In this document: in pieces, positions 36,305-47,038 of the stretch
How positions within the stretch are numbered: position 1 is the stretch's first letter
Layout of the letters: every line of letters starts with the position of its first letter
Source: Rudaea sp. 3F27F6
Lineage (GTDB): Bacteria > Pseudomonadota > Gammaproteobacteria > Xanthomonadales > Rhodanobacteraceae
NCBI RefSeq assembly: GCF_005503555.1
Contig: NZ_SCNG01000001.1
Span: forward strand, 310,001-374,000
Length of the DNA: 64,000 bases
Direction of reading: 5' to 3'
Position numbers and translations under genes: made by a program
Notes under the pieces: model-generated
The model's database searches: none
What the model was told of the DNA's origin: nothing
The model's input: the letters and a program-made list of their open reading frames with translations, nothing else

Positions 36305-37363
36305 ATGAATTCGCCCCGCCACACCGAACTGCAGCGCTTCGTCGCCGCGCAATTTCCGCATACCCGTTTCAGCCTCGCCCCGGCCTCCGCCGACGCGAGC
36401 TTCCGCAGCTATTGGCGCGTCGACGCGGACGATAAAACCTGGGTCGTCATGGACGCGCCGCCCGACAAGGAAAACATCGCGCCGTGGCTCGACATCGGCG
36501 CGCGGCTGCACGCCGCCGCGCTGCATACGCCCGAGGTGCACGCGGTCGATCCGGCGGCCGGTTTCATCCTGATGGAAGACCTCGGCACGCGCACCTACCT
36601 GCCCGAGTTGAACACGGTCACGGTCGATGCGCTCTACGCCGACGCGTTCGACGCCCTGCTGACGATGCAGACGCGCGTCTCCGCACAGGGCCTGTCCGCG
36701 TTCGACGACGCCTTCGTCACCATGGAACTCGAGCTGATGGCGCCGTGGTTCCTTATGCGCCATCTGGGCTACGCCCTCACGGGCGAAGAGCGCGGCGTCA
36801 TCGATGCGGCAATCGCGCTCCTCACGCGCAACGTGCGCGCGCAGCCGCAGAGTTTCATGCACCGCGACTTCCACAGCCGCAACTTGATGATCGTCGGCAA
36901 CGGCGAACCGGGCGCTGCCGATACGGCGCTCGCGAACCCCGGGATCATCGATTTTCAGGGTGCGCTGCTCGGGCCGATCACCTACGACCTCGCTTCGCTG
37001 CTGCGCGATTGCTACATCGCCTGGCCGGGCGAGCGGGTCGACGCCTGGGTCGAACGGCACCGTCTGCGCCTGATCGACGCCGGCGCGGTCGACGCGGGCG
37101 CCGAACAATTCCGCCGCTGGTTCGACCTGACCGGCCTGCAGCGGCACATCAAGGTGCTCGGCTTGTTCTGCCGGCTCAATTACCGCGACGGCAAGGCGGC
37201 GTACCTCAGCGACCTGCCGCTCGTCCTCGACTACGTGCTCGGCGTGTCGCGACGCTACCCGGAACTCGAAGCCTTCGCTGCGCTGATCGAGCGCGCTGTC
37301 GCCGACCGCGACATCACCGAACCGCTGCCCAAGGAAAAAGCAACGTGGCCTGTCGAGCGCTGA
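36305..37363 (+). CDS. amgK: Anomeric N-acetylmuramate/N-acetylglucosamine kinase
   Basis: 352 residues. Aminoglycoside-phosphotransferase fold with the catalytic loop MHRDFHSRNLMI near residue 187 and IIDFQGALLGPITYDLASLL near 216. AmgK phosphorylates the sugar at C1 in the MurU-dependent recycling route of peptidoglycan, which avoids de novo synthesis and confers intrinsic fosfomycin tolerance in Pseudomonas. murU follows with a 19-base overlap, which supports the assignment. Confidence 0.92.
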   Translation: MNSPRHTELQRFVAAQFPHTRFSLAPASADASFRSYWRVDADDKTWVVMDAPPDKENIAPWLDIGARLHAAALHTPEVHAVDPAAGFILMEDLGTRTYLPELNTVTVDALYADAFDALLTMQTRVSAQGLSAFDDAFVTMELELMAPWFLMRHLGYALTGEERGVIDAAIALLTRNVRAQPQSFMHRDFHSRNLMIVGNGEPGAADTALANPGIIDFQGALLGPITYDLASLLRDCYIAWPGERVDAWVERHRLRLIDAGAVDAGAEQFRRWFDLTGLQRHIKVLGLFCRLNYRDGKAAYLSDLPLVLDYVLGVSRRYPELEAFAALIERAVADRDITEPLPKEKATWPVER

Positions 37364-38028
37364 TCTTCGCCGCCGGCCGCGGCGAACGCATGCGGCCGCT
37401 GACCGACACGACGCCGAAACCGTTGCTCGAAGTTGGCGGCAAGACGCTGATCGAGCACCACCTGGAAAAACTCGCGCTCGCGGGAATCAGCGACGTCGTC
37501 ATCAACACCTCGCACCTCGCCGAACAGTTTCCGGCTGCACTCGGCGACGGCTCGCGCTGGAACCTGCGCATTCGCTATTCGTACGAAGGCCCGACTCCGC
37601 TCGAAACCGGAGGCGGCATGCGCCGCGCGCTGCATTGGCTCGGCGACGAGCCGTTCATCGCAGTCAGCGCCGATATCTGGTCCGACTACGACTACGCGCG
37701 CCTGACCGATCCACATACCCTGGCGCCCGACGCGTGGGCGCATCTCGTCATGGTGCCGAATCCCGATTTCCATCCACGCGGCGATTTCTGTCTCGATGGT
37801 GACCGCCTCAACCAAGACGACGCGGGCGAGCGATTGACCTTCGCCAATATCGGTCTCTATCGCGCCGCCCTGCTTTCGGATCAACCCGAGGGCGCATTCA
37901 AGCTGTTGCCGATGTATCAGCGTGCGATGCGCGCGCGGAAACTTACCGGTGAGCGTTACGACGGGCGTTGGTGGAATCTTGGTACGCCCGCGCAGTTGGC
38001 TGATTTGGGTTCGGTGTTTTCCGTCTGA
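37345..38028 (+). CDS. murU: N-acetylmuramate alpha-1-phosphate uridylyltransferase
   Basis: 227 residues from a GTG at 37345, preceded by AAGGA. Nucleotidyltransferase fold: ALIFAAGRGERMRPLTDTTP at the N-terminus (G-rich loop), PKPLLEVGGKTLIEH, and SADIWSDYDYARL carrying the metal-binding Asp. Converts MurNAc-1-P with UTP to UDP-MurNAc, completing the recycling step started by AmgK. It overlaps amgK by nineteen bases; the strange overlap is set by the absence of any other good start. Confidence 0.92.
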   Translation: MACRALIFAAGRGERMRPLTDTTPKPLLEVGGKTLIEHHLEKLALAGISDVVINTSHLAEQFPAALGDGSRWNLRIRYSYEGPTPLETGGGMRRALHWLGDEPFIAVSADIWSDYDYARLTDPHTLAPDAWAHLVMVPNPDFHPRGDFCLDGDRLNQDDAGERLTFANIGLYRAALLSDQPEGAFKLLPMYQRAMRARKLTGERYDGRWWNLGTPAQLADLGSVFSV

Positions 38029-38078
38029 ATTCGGTTTTTTGGTGTTATTGGTGTTTCTTGCTGGAACCCCGCGCTTTC

Positions 38079-38111
38079 GTAGGGGGCGATTCGTCGCGCC
38101 CAGCTTTGCTT
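38079..38111 (+). repeat. Half unit of the GTAGGGG..TCGCGCCCAGCT repeat
   Basis: TTTCGTAGGGGGCGATTCGT followed by CGCGCCCAGCTTTGC. It matches the left arm and flank of the palindrome after metE and lies just before the left end of the large repeat. Confidence 0.55.
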
Positions 38112-38116
38112 CTTTT

Positions 38117-38903
38117 GCTCGTCATTCCTGCGAAAGCAGGAATCCGGCTCTTCTTTTGCTCGTCATTCCCGCGTGCTCTTAGCGGGAATCCAGTGACTTT
38201 GCTCTGTGCTCTGTTGGTTTAAGAGCAAAGGCTTCCACTCGTCCCGCGGACGAGCGGGTCACTTTCTCTTGCTTGTGCAAGAGAAAGTAACCAAAGAGAA
38301 CACACCCCGGGAGCCGCGCCGCCTACGGCGGTTCGCGAGGCCATGCCGGGGTTCGCTCGATGGACATCCCTGTCCATTCGCGAACTCGCGCGCATCCTGC
38401 GCGCGCCCCTTGCGGGCGGTTCCGTCATGCCTTCGCCGCGGCTGACGGGGACCCGAGATCAAAAGCAAAAAAGCAAAAGCAAAGCAGAGCAGAGCACGGA
38501 GAGCCTGCTTCTCGCTTTGCTCTGGCGCGCACGATGCGCGCTGCTCCGGCTCTTCCGGGTCCCCATTACATTGCGGCGGCAGCGGACGAAAAGGCCCGTA
38601 GGGTCGGCGCGATGGATCGCGCCGATTCCGTTGCCTGTACGGGGACGTGCAGTCAACGGAACCCGGCCGCTGACGCGGACCCTTCGGGCAGGAGGCCCGA
38701 AGGGCGCAATGTTCTGGGGCGGCGTCTTTTGGTTACTTTTCTTCGCTGTTGAAGAAAAGTGACCCGCTCGCCCGTAGGGCGAGTGGAAGCTTTGCTCTTA
38801 ACCAACAAAAGCAAAAGCTAAAGTCACTGGATTCCCGCTAAGAGCACGCGGGAATGACGAGCAAAAGAAGAGCTGGATTCCTGCTTCCGCAGGAATGACG
38901 AGC
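38117..38903 (+). repeat. Large hairpin-array repeat, copy B, with 85-bp terminal inverted repeats
   Basis: 787 bp filling the gap between the convergent murU and hda genes. The first 85 bp (38117-38201) and the last 85 bp (38819-38903) are inverted copies that differ at only a few positions, and looser inverted similarity runs about 100 bp further in. The centre is a string of hairpins, such as GATGGACA..TGTCCATT and CCGATTCC blocks, with GACGGGGACCCGAGATC and GGGTCCCCATTACATTGCGG as landmarks. No open reading frame looks genuine. Taken as reference orientation. Confidence 0.92.
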
Positions 38904-38918
38904 AAGAAAAGCCCCCCG

Positions 38919-39614
38919 TCAGCTTGCCAACAATTTGCGCAAAAACGGCACCGTCACTCGCCGCTTCGCGGCAAGCGACTCTCGATCGAGCCGATCGAGC
39001 AACGCAGTCAGACTGCCAAGGTCGCGCTCGGTGCGCGCGAACAGCCAATCGAGCGCGGTGTCGTCGAGTTCAATGCCGCGCGCAGATGCGCGCTCGCGCA
39101 ATACTTCGCGACGCGCTTCGTCGTCCAATGGCTTGAGCGGCGCCTGTGCGCAGGCCGACAGGCGCGAAATGAGATCGGGCAGGCCAATGCCGATTTGTGC
39201 GGGCGTGCGCGATGCAGCGAAAAGCAAAGTACACTTCTCCACTTTGCAGCGATTGTACAGATCGAACAACGCATGTTCGGCCTCGCGGTCGCCGGCGATC
39301 GCATCGAGATCGTCTAGGGCCAACAGGTCGCTGCCGCCGAGCGCGCGGATCGCATCGGGCGCGCGATCGCGCAGGCTGCGCAGCGATAGGTATTGTGCGC
39401 GTCTTTCGCCCGCGCTCGCCGCAGCGCAGGCAGCGATCAGCAGATGCGTCTTGCCTCCGGCCGCGGCGCCGCTGACGAAAACCCAGGATGCGTCCGCATC
39501 GGTCGCCGCACGGCGTACCAGGTCGAGCGCCGCGGCGTTGTCGCCGGCAAGGAAGGTTTCGAAGCGCTGCTGCGGCGGCCAGCGCATCGTCAGCGGCAAC
39601 TGGTCAGGCTTCAT
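38919..39614 (-). CDS. hda: Hda, regulatory inactivator of DnaA
   Basis: 231 residues. A single AAA+ domain close to DnaA domain III: Walker A GAAAGGKTHLL near residue 50, Walker B LLALDDLDAI near 98, sensor-1 LLFAASRTP. Opening MKPDQLPLTMRW holds the clamp-binding QLPLTM motif typical of Hda. With the sliding clamp it stimulates ATP hydrolysis by DnaA to prevent re-initiation. The ATG overlaps the permease stop (ATGA), so translation is coupled. Confidence 0.92.
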   Translation of the reverse strand: MKPDQLPLTMRWPPQQRFETFLAGDNAAALDLVRRAATDADASWVFVSGAAAGGKTHLLIAACAAASAGERRAQYLSLRSLRDRAPDAIRALGGSDLLALDDLDAIAGDREAEHALFDLYNRCKVEKCTLLFAASRTPAQIGIGLPDLISRLSACAQAPLKPLDDEARREVLRERASARGIELDDTALDWLFARTERDLGSLTALLDRLDRESLAAKRRVTVPFLRKLLAS

Positions 39615-40807
39615 TTCGTGCGCGGCCCGTTGTCGGCGTCTCCTTTCCGCACCACTACCGAAGAGGGGTCCGCGGCCTGCCGGGAAGAAGACACCACCAC
39701 AATGGGTTCGCCTACCCCCGCAGGCGCATCCGCCGGCGCCTCGGGCGACTCGTGCGCATACAACTGGCTCGCGCGATAGCGTTCATTGGCATAGCGCAGC
39801 AGCACCATCAGCACGGAAGCGACCGGCAGCGCGAGCAGCACGCCGAGGAAGCCGAACATCTCGCCGCCGGCGAGCACGGCGAAGATCACTGCGACCGGGT
39901 GCAGGCCGATCTTTTCGCCGACCAGGCGCGGCACGAGCACGTAGCCTTCGATCAACTGGCCGATCACGAAGACGGTGACGACGAGCAAGACGTGGGTGAC
40001 GTCGCCGTACTGCACGAGCGCAGCGATCACGCCCATCAGGATGCCGGTGATGCTGCCGAGGTACGGCACGAAGCTGATCAATCCGGCGATGAGGCCGATC
40101 AGCGGACCGACGTCGATGCCGACCGCCCACAGGCCGATCGCGTAGAGGATGCCGAGCACGATCATCACCGAGAGCTGGCCGCGCACGAAGGCCGACAGCG
40201 TCTCGTCCGCTTCGCGCGCGAGGCGCGAGACGGTCGGTTCGATCGAACGCGGCAGCAGGTCGTGGATCTTCTGGATCATCACGTCCCAATCGCGCAGCAG
40301 GTAGAAGAACGCGACCGGAATCACGACGAGGCGCGTGATCCAGGAAATCACGGCAAAGCCCGACTTCGAGATGCCGGCCACGACCGTCGTCGCGATACCA
40401 CCGGCCTCTTTCCAATGGCTCTGCAGCACGGTGATGACCTTCTGCATGTCGGGCATTTCGAAGTCGAGCTCGAAGCGCTCGTGCAGCCACGGCAGCGCCA
40501 CGTCCTGCATCCACGCGAGCCACTGCGGCAGATGGCCGATAAAGGCCGCGACCTGGCGCGAGAGGTAGGGAATCGCCAGCAGCAGAATCAGCGTCACCAC
40601 GAGGCTGAGGGCGAGGAAGACGATGCTGACGGCCGTGGTGCGCGAGAGCTTCCAGCGCTCGAGCAGATCGGCGAGCGGATCAAACAGATAGGCGAACATC
40701 GCCGCGATCGCAAACGGCGTCAGCACCGGCGACAGGTAGTAAAACGCCGCGCAAAGCAGCACGAACAGCGCCAACATTTGCCAGCGCAGAGTGAAAGTCG
40801 AATTCAT
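39611..40807 (-). CDS. AI-2E-family permease (PerM-like)
   Basis: 398 residues. Multi-TM protein with FVPYLGSITGILMGVIAALV near residue 255 and the C-terminal VHP/FLGVLLALPVASVLMVL region typical of the AI-2E exporter/PerM family. This is a normal-length member, unlike the GAF-fused one at 28.4-30.7 kb. Coupled (ATGA overlap) to both hda downstream and the CDP-alcohol transferase upstream. Substrate unproven. Confidence 0.88.
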   Translation of the reverse strand: MNSTFTLRWQMLALFVLLCAAFYYLSPVLTPFAIAAMFAYLFDPLADLLERWKLSRTTAVSIVFLALSLVVTLILLLAIPYLSRQVAAFIGHLPQWLAWMQDVALPWLHERFELDFEMPDMQKVITVLQSHWKEAGGIATTVVAGISKSGFAVISWITRLVVIPVAFFYLLRDWDVMIQKIHDLLPRSIEPTVSRLAREADETLSAFVRGQLSVMIVLGILYAIGLWAVGIDVGPLIGLIAGLISFVPYLGSITGILMGVIAALVQYGDVTHVLLVVTVFVIGQLIEGYVLVPRLVGEKIGLHPVAVIFAVLAGGEMFGFLGVLLALPVASVLMVLLRYANERYRASQLYAHESPEAPADAPAGVGEPIVVVSSSRQAADPSSVVVRKGDADNGPRTK

Positions 40808-41391
40808 GCGTTCCCCCCTATCCTTGTATGCAGCGCCTTGCGCGACCAGACGACGACGTAATGCACGCCGCTCGCGGCCGTCGCCAGCGCAGTGAGCCAG
40901 ATCAGCGTCTCATCGACCGAGTCCGGCAGCGGCAACGCGCCGCTCAGCTTCAGCAGGAGGGCAAGGACGCAGACGATCTGGATGAAAGTCGTGATCTTCG
41001 ACAGCAGCGACGGCTCCGGCACGACGCGGCCGACGAGGAAATGATAGGCCGTCGCGCCCGCGGCGATCATCAGATCGCGGCCGACGACGAGCCACATGAG
41101 CCAGTCGGGAATCACCTCGGCGAGATCGAGCGAGACGAAACAGGCGATCAGCAACACCTTGTCGGCGAGCGGATCGAGCACGCCGCCGAGCCAACTGCGC
41201 CAGCCGAAGCGCCTGGCAAGCAGGCCGTCGAGCGCATCGCTTGCGCCAGCGATCGCAACGACGAGCAGCGCGCTTTTGAAGTAATGGTTGGCGATCAGCC
41301 AGACCAGCGGCGCGACGAGCGCAATGCGCGCCAGGGTCAGCGCGTTCGGCAGGTGTCGCCAGGGGGAAGAGCTGTTCGACGCAGGCGGCAT
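40804..41391 (-). CDS. CDP-alcohol phosphatidyltransferase (PgsA-like)
   Basis: 195 residues, about five TM segments. CDP-alcohol motif DALDGLLAR, followed after the expected spacing by G and DPLADK (pattern D-x2-D-G-x2-A-R-x8-G-x3-D-x3-D), complete. It joins a CDP-activated lipid to an alcohol; the PgsA type makes phosphatidylglycerol phosphate. Whether this is the main PgsA or a relative cannot be told from sequence alone. It lies between the DUF2066 gene and the permease, same strand. Confidence 0.88.
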   Translation of the reverse strand: MPPASNSSSPWRHLPNALTLARIALVAPLVWLIANHYFKSALLVVAIAGASDALDGLLARRFGWRSWLGGVLDPLADKVLLIACFVSLDLAEVIPDWLMWLVVGRDLMIAAGATAYHFLVGRVVPEPSLLSKITTFIQIVCVLALLLKLSGALPLPDSVDETLIWLTALATAASGVHYVVVWSRKALHTRIGGNA

Positions 41392-41398
41392 GCGCGGT

Positions 41399-42178
41399 TC
41401 ACGGTTCGAGATCGAGCACGGCGTCGACGCCTTCGACCGGCGGTTTCGTGTTCGTCGCGCGCGCGATGCGCGCGGCGTCGAGCGATTCGGTCAGTTCCTG
41501 CAGCGAGCCGCGCGCATCGATGCGCGCCTGCAGCACGTTGCCGTGCGCCTGCTCGACGCGCAGCGCGCGCACCTCGGGGCTGCCGTTGAGCGCGCCGACG
41601 AGTCGGGCATAGTCGTCGGCCGAACGCAGGCCGCTGAACCAGACGCGATACGAACCGGCGGCGGCCGGCGCGGGCGCCGCGTCAGCCTGCGGGGCTGCGG
41701 CTTCCACATTTGCACTCGCTGCAGCCGCGGGCGGCGCGGCGGGACTCGCCGCCGGCGGCGGATTCGGCGTATTCGTCCCGGCCGGCGATGCCGCAGCCGC
41801 GGGAGCGGCGGCGAGCCCCTGATCGCGCACGAGCGCGTCGATCTGCGCGCCGTCGAACTGAGCGACCAGGAGGAATTTCGCCGGCGGCTTGCCGGGCTCG
41901 ACGGGCGTGCTGTTCGGCTGATAGCTGTATTGGCGCGTGTAGCGCTCCGCGCGGGTCAGCGCACGCGCGACCTCGGGGCGCTTGAGTACGGCCGCGTCGC
42001 CCTTGGCCGCTTGGGTCACGGCCTGGCTCAGGGCGACGCGCAGCGCGGCGGCACGGTCCTGGTCTGATTGCGTGGCGACGGGGGCGGTACCGGTGTAAAT
42101 GCCCGCTGCGCAGGCAAAAATCGGGGCGAGACTCAGGCCGATCCCGAGGATCAGGGCCTTCAACGGTGATTTCGGCAT
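41399..42178 (-). CDS. DUF2066-domain exported protein
   Basis: 259 residues from the ATG at 42178 ([12 protein letters not shown]), which gives a signal peptide ending near FACAAG; the frame runs upstream to 42382. Opening [20 protein letters not shown] is the DUF2066 start. A low-complexity Ala/Pro stretch (residues about 140-190) splits the domain, then [20 protein letters not shown]. This gene next to purM in divergent orientation is a usual arrangement in Xanthomonadales. Function unknown. Confidence 0.8.
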   Translation of the reverse strand: MPKSPLKALILGIGLSLAPIFACAAGIYTGTAPVATQSDQDRAAALRVALSQAVTQAAKGDAAVLKRPEVARALTRAERYTRQYSYQPNSTPVEPGKPPAKFLLVAQFDGAQIDALVRDQGLAAAPAAAASPAGTNTPNPPPAASPAAPPAAAASANVEAAAPQADAAPAPAAAGSYRVWFSGLRSADDYARLVGALNGSPEVRALRVEQAHGNVLQARIDARGSLQELTESLDAARIARATNTKPPVEGVDAVLDLEP

Positions 42179-42380
42179 ACCTACATACTGCCCAATCGGG
42201 ATGGCAACGTCTATCATGCGCGCCTGCCGGCCGTACTTCCGTTGCAAATTCGTTCCGCTCGCCGCCAAGCAGCGAACCGTGAACGGCAATCTTGGCGTGA
42301 GGTTCGGCCTTCGATATCCGAGGCGACGGGCTTCGCCCCGCATCGGGGCCCACCCGGCGATCTCCATAACTGGTTTCCCC

Positions 42381-43418
42381 ATGTCGACCGAAAAAGAATC
42401 CCTGACCTACCGCGCCGCCGGCGTGGACATCGATGCCGGCGAAGAAGTCGTCGAACGCATCAAGCCGCTCGTCGCGCGCACGTTTCGCAAGGAAGTGATG
42501 GCCGGACTCGGCGGGTTCGGTGCGCTGTTCGAGCTCGCCGGGCGCTACAAGGACCCGGTCCTGGTCTCCGGCACCGATGGCGTCGGCACCAAGCTCAAGC
42601 TCGCCCAGATTCTCGGCCGCCACGACACGATCGGCATCGACCTCGTCGGCATGTGCGTCAACGACGTGCTCGTGCAGGGCGCCGAACCGTTGTTCTTCCT
42701 CGATTACTTCGCCACGGGCAAGCTCCACGTCGACACCACGGTCGCGGTCGTCGGCGGCATCGCGCGCGGCTGCGAACTCGCCGGCTGTGCCCTGATCGGT
42801 GGCGAGACCGCGGAAATGCCCGACATGTATCCGCCCGGCGAGTACGACCTCGCCGGCTTCTGCGTCGGCGCCGTGGAGAAGTCCGCGCTGATCGACGGCG
42901 CCAAGGTGCAAGCCGGCGACGCGATCATCGGCATCGCTTCGAGCGGGCCGCACTCGAACGGTTATTCGCTGATCCGCAAGATCGTCGCGCGCGCCGGCAA
43001 TCCGTTCGATCTGGATTTGGGCGGCGTCAGTCTCGCCGATGCGCTGATGGCGCCGACGACGATTTACGTCAAGCCGATCCTCGATCTGCTCAAAGCGCAG
43101 CCGGTGCACGGCATGGCGCACATCACCGGCGGCGGCCTGACCGAAAACATCATCCGCGTCGTGCCCGACGGCCTTGGCATCGCGCTCGACAGCAAGGCTT
43201 GGACGCAGCCTGCGGTGTTCGACTGGCTGCGCCGCGAAGGCAACGTGCCGCAGACGGAAATGTGGCGCACGTTCAATTGCGGCATCGGCTACACCCTGAT
43301 CGTCGCGCGCGACCAGGTCGCGATGACGCTGCAGCGCCTCACCGCGCTGAATCTCGCCGCGTGGACGATCGGCGAGATCGTGCCGGCGAACGGCGAAGAT
43401 CGCGTGCACATCGCGTAA
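42381..43418 (+). CDS. purM: Phosphoribosylformylglycinamidine cyclo-ligase
   Basis: 345 residues, full length. Converts FGAM with ATP to AIR in purine synthesis. Motifs: [51 protein letters not shown], and [12 protein letters not shown], all PurM hallmarks. The ATG at 42381 is clear. purN follows 13 bases later. Confidence 0.97.
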   Translation: MSTEKESLTYRAAGVDIDAGEEVVERIKPLVARTFRKEVMAGLGGFGALFELAGRYKDPVLVSGTDGVGTKLKLAQILGRHDTIGIDLVGMCVNDVLVQGAEPLFFLDYFATGKLHVDTTVAVVGGIARGCELAGCALIGGETAEMPDMYPPGEYDLAGFCVGAVEKSALIDGAKVQAGDAIIGIASSGPHSNGYSLIRKIVARAGNPFDLDLGGVSLADALMAPTTIYVKPILDLLKAQPVHGMAHITGGGLTENIIRVVPDGLGIALDSKAWTQPAVFDWLRREGNVPQTEMWRTFNCGIGYTLIVARDQVAMTLQRLTALNLAAWTIGEIVPANGEDRVHIA

Positions 43419-43431
43419 AGCCTCGCCGAGA

Positions 43432-44106
43432 TTGCGCTTGCCAGACTCTCGTCCCTTGCGCGTCGTCGTCCTCGCCTCGGGCCGCGGCAGCAATTTCGCC
43501 GCGCTCGCCGACGCGCGGCGCCGCGGCGAACTGGCGATCGACATCGCCGCCCTGTTGTCCGACCGGCCCACAGCACCCGCGCTCGAACTGGCGCGCGAGG
43601 CCGGTGTCGAAGCGATCGCGCTCAAGCCGCGCGATTATGCGAGCCGCACCGAATTCGATCGCGCCATCTTCGATCGCGCCGCCGAGTTCGCGCCCGACCT
43701 GATCGCGCTTGCGGGCTATATGCGCATCATTGACCCGGCCGTCGTCGGCCACTGGCACGGCCGCATGATCAATATCCATCCGTCGCTGCTGCCGAAGTAT
43801 CCCGGCCTGCACACGCATGCACGCGCGATCGAAGCCGGCGACGCCGAGCATGGATCGAGCGTGCATTACGTCACCGCCGAACTCGACGGCGGTCCGGTGA
43901 TCGCGCGGGCCGTGCTGCCGATAGAAAAAGACGACACGCCGGAAACCCTCGCCGCGCGCCTGCTGCCGCTCGAACACCGCCTGCTCGTTGCGACGACGAA
44001 GCTGCTTGCGAGCGGGGCGATCGCGCTCGACGCCAATCGCGTGGTTCACAACGGCCGGCCTCTCGCCGCGCCGCTGCGCCTCGATGCGAGCGGCGCGCTG
44101 GCCTGA
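43432..44106 (+). CDS. purN: Phosphoribosylglycinamide formyltransferase
   Basis: 224 residues. Transfers the formyl group of 10-formyl-THF to GAR. Motifs: VVVLASGRGSNFAAL, the catalytic triad region INIHPSLLPKYPGLHTH (Asn, His) and ELDGGPVIARAVLPI (Asp). No ATG or GTG is in a suitable place; the start must be one of the TTGs at 43432 or 43438, with no strong ribosome site, so it probably depends on coupling to purM. The exact start is unsure. Confidence 0.93.
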   Translation: MRLPDSRPLRVVVLASGRGSNFAALADARRRGELAIDIAALLSDRPTAPALELAREAGVEAIALKPRDYASRTEFDRAIFDRAAEFAPDLIALAGYMRIIDPAVVGHWHGRMINIHPSLLPKYPGLHTHARAIEAGDAEHGSSVHYVTAELDGGPVIARAVLPIEKDDTPETLAARLLPLEHRLLVATTKLLASGAIALDANRVVHNGRPLAAPLRLDASGALA

Positions 44107-44189
44107 ATCCCGGCGATACCGGTTTTATTCAGTCGCGGCGCGGCAGACTCGATCCACTCCCCTGTTTCCCCGGCCGGACCCCAGCCACC

Positions 44190-44882
44190 ATGCGCAAATT
44201 CGCTATCGGTTTTCTGCTCGCTCTTTCCACCGTCGCCGCGCATGCGGCCGACCTCAAGGCGACCAGCGCGGTCTACACCGTCATCCGCGACGGCAAAGCC
44301 ATAGGCGACGCGAGTTATACGCTCAGTGCGAACCCTGACGGCAGTTGGACCCTGCGCAGCGAAATGAAAGGCACCTCGGGCACGGCGCGCCTGGTCGGGC
44401 TGAACATCCACGAAGAGTCGACCTTCCGCTGGAACGGCGGCAAGGTCCAAAGCCTGCGCTACGATTTCAAGCAGGACGCGACGTTCAAGAGTTCGGTCAA
44501 GCACATCGATTTCGACCACACCGCGAAGCAAGCGCATTCGCGCGACGGCAAATCGAACTCCGACTACGCCATCCCGGCCGACGCCCTCGATCGCACCAAC
44601 CTGACCCTCGTCCTCGGTGCCGCCGCCGCGAGCGGCAAGCGCGACCTGACCTTGCCCGTCGCCGGCCGCGACCACATCGAGTCGCAGCACTTCGCGGTCA
44701 AGGGTGAGGAGACCATCCAGGTCCCCGCCGGCAGCTTCAAAACCCTGCGCTACGAACGCGACGACATGCCCGGCAAAGCACGCTCCTGGTACTCGCCGGC
44801 CACCGGGGTCTTGCCGATTCGCTTTGAGAAGGCGCAGGGTGATGGGTCGGTGATTGCGCTCGAGTTGAAGGAACGCGGCTAA
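44190..44882 (+). CDS. DUF3108-domain exported protein
   Basis: 230 residues. Signal peptide MRKFAIGFLLALSTVAAHA. The rest is beta-rich and fits DUF3108: YTVIRDGKAIGDASYTL near the start, and VPAGSFKTLRYERDDMPGK and SWYSPATGVLPIRFE near the end. Often adjacent to purMN in this group. Periplasmic, role unknown. Confidence 0.85.
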   Translation: MRKFAIGFLLALSTVAAHAADLKATSAVYTVIRDGKAIGDASYTLSANPDGSWTLRSEMKGTSGTARLVGLNIHEESTFRWNGGKVQSLRYDFKQDATFKSSVKHIDFDHTAKQAHSRDGKSNSDYAIPADALDRTNLTLVLGAAAASGKRDLTLPVAGRDHIESQHFAVKGEETIQVPAGSFKTLRYERDDMPGKARSWYSPATGVLPIRFEKAQGDGSVIALELKERG

Positions 44883-44942
44883 GCCCCAAGGGGTTTCTTC
44901 GCCTCTCGGCGGCGCGCGACTAAGGGTTCGGCGCTTGCTTTT

Positions 44943-45693
44943 GCTCGTCATTCCCGCGTGCTCTTAGCGGGAATCCAGTGACTTTGCTTTTTTTTGTTGG
45001 GTTAAGAGCAAAGGCTTCCACTCGCCCTGCGGGCGAGCGGGTAACTTTCTTTGCTTGTGCAAAGAAAGTCACCAAAGAAACACACCCCAGAACATTGCGC
45101 CCTTCGGGCTCCTGCCCGAAGGGTCCGCGTCAGCGGCCGGGTTCCGCTAATTGCACATCCGTGTGCAATAGCGGAATCGGCGCGATCCATCGCGCCGACC
45201 CTCACGGGCCTTTTCGTCCGCTGCCGCCGCAATGTAATGGGGACCCGGAAGAGCCGGAGCAGCGCGCATCATGCGCGCCAGAGCAAAGCGAGAAGCAGGC
45301 TCTCCGTGCTCTGCTCTGCTTTGCTTTTGCTTTTTTGCTTTTGATCTCGGGTCCCCGTCAGCCGCGGCGAGGGCATGACGGATTCGCCCATAGGGTCGCG
45401 CGCAGGATGCGCGCGAGTTCGCGAATGGACACGGATGTCCATCGAGCGAACCCCGGCATGACCTCGCGTACCCGGAGCGCGTAGCGCGGAGGGCGCGGCT
45501 CCCGGGGCGGCGTTTCTTTGGTTACTTTCTTGTCGCTGCTGACAAGAAAGTGACCCGCTCGTCCAAAGGACGAGTGGAAGCCTTGGCTCCTAACCCCCGA
45601 TAAAAAAGCAAAGTCACTGGATTCCCGCTAAGAGCTCGCGGGAATGACGAGAAAAAGAAGAGCTGGATTCCTGCTTCCGCAGGAATGACGAGC
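44943..45693 (-). repeat. Large hairpin-array repeat, copy C
   Basis: 751 bp between the convergent DUF3108 and murA genes, inverted relative to the copy at 38.1 kb. Landmarks appear in reverse order: AGAACATTGCGCCC, CGCAATGTAATGGGGACCC, GGGTCCCCGTCAGCCGCGGC, CGGCTCCCGGGGCGGCGTTT. Hairpins: CTCGCCC/GGGCGAG (45021-45037), CTCGTCC/GGACGAG (45558-45574), ACTTTCTTTGC/GCAAAGAAAGT, and ACTTTCTTGTC/GACAAGAAAGT. The outermost CATTCCTGC unit is missing on the left but present on the right. Confidence 0.92.
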
Positions 45694-45732
45694 AAAAGAA
45701 GCAAAGTCAGCCGAACAACCAACCAACAACCG

Positions 45733-46992
<1,260 letters not shown>

Positions 46993-47038
46993 TCAAGTTT
47001 CCAGTATTAGAGACGCCGCGAACGAATCCGCCCGGGAT

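Noticed and set aside
44943..45693. Several 70-140 codon frames inside the large repeats
   Set aside because: They change frame and sequence between copies, follow the hairpins, and are low-complexity. The conserved property is the hairpins, not a protein.
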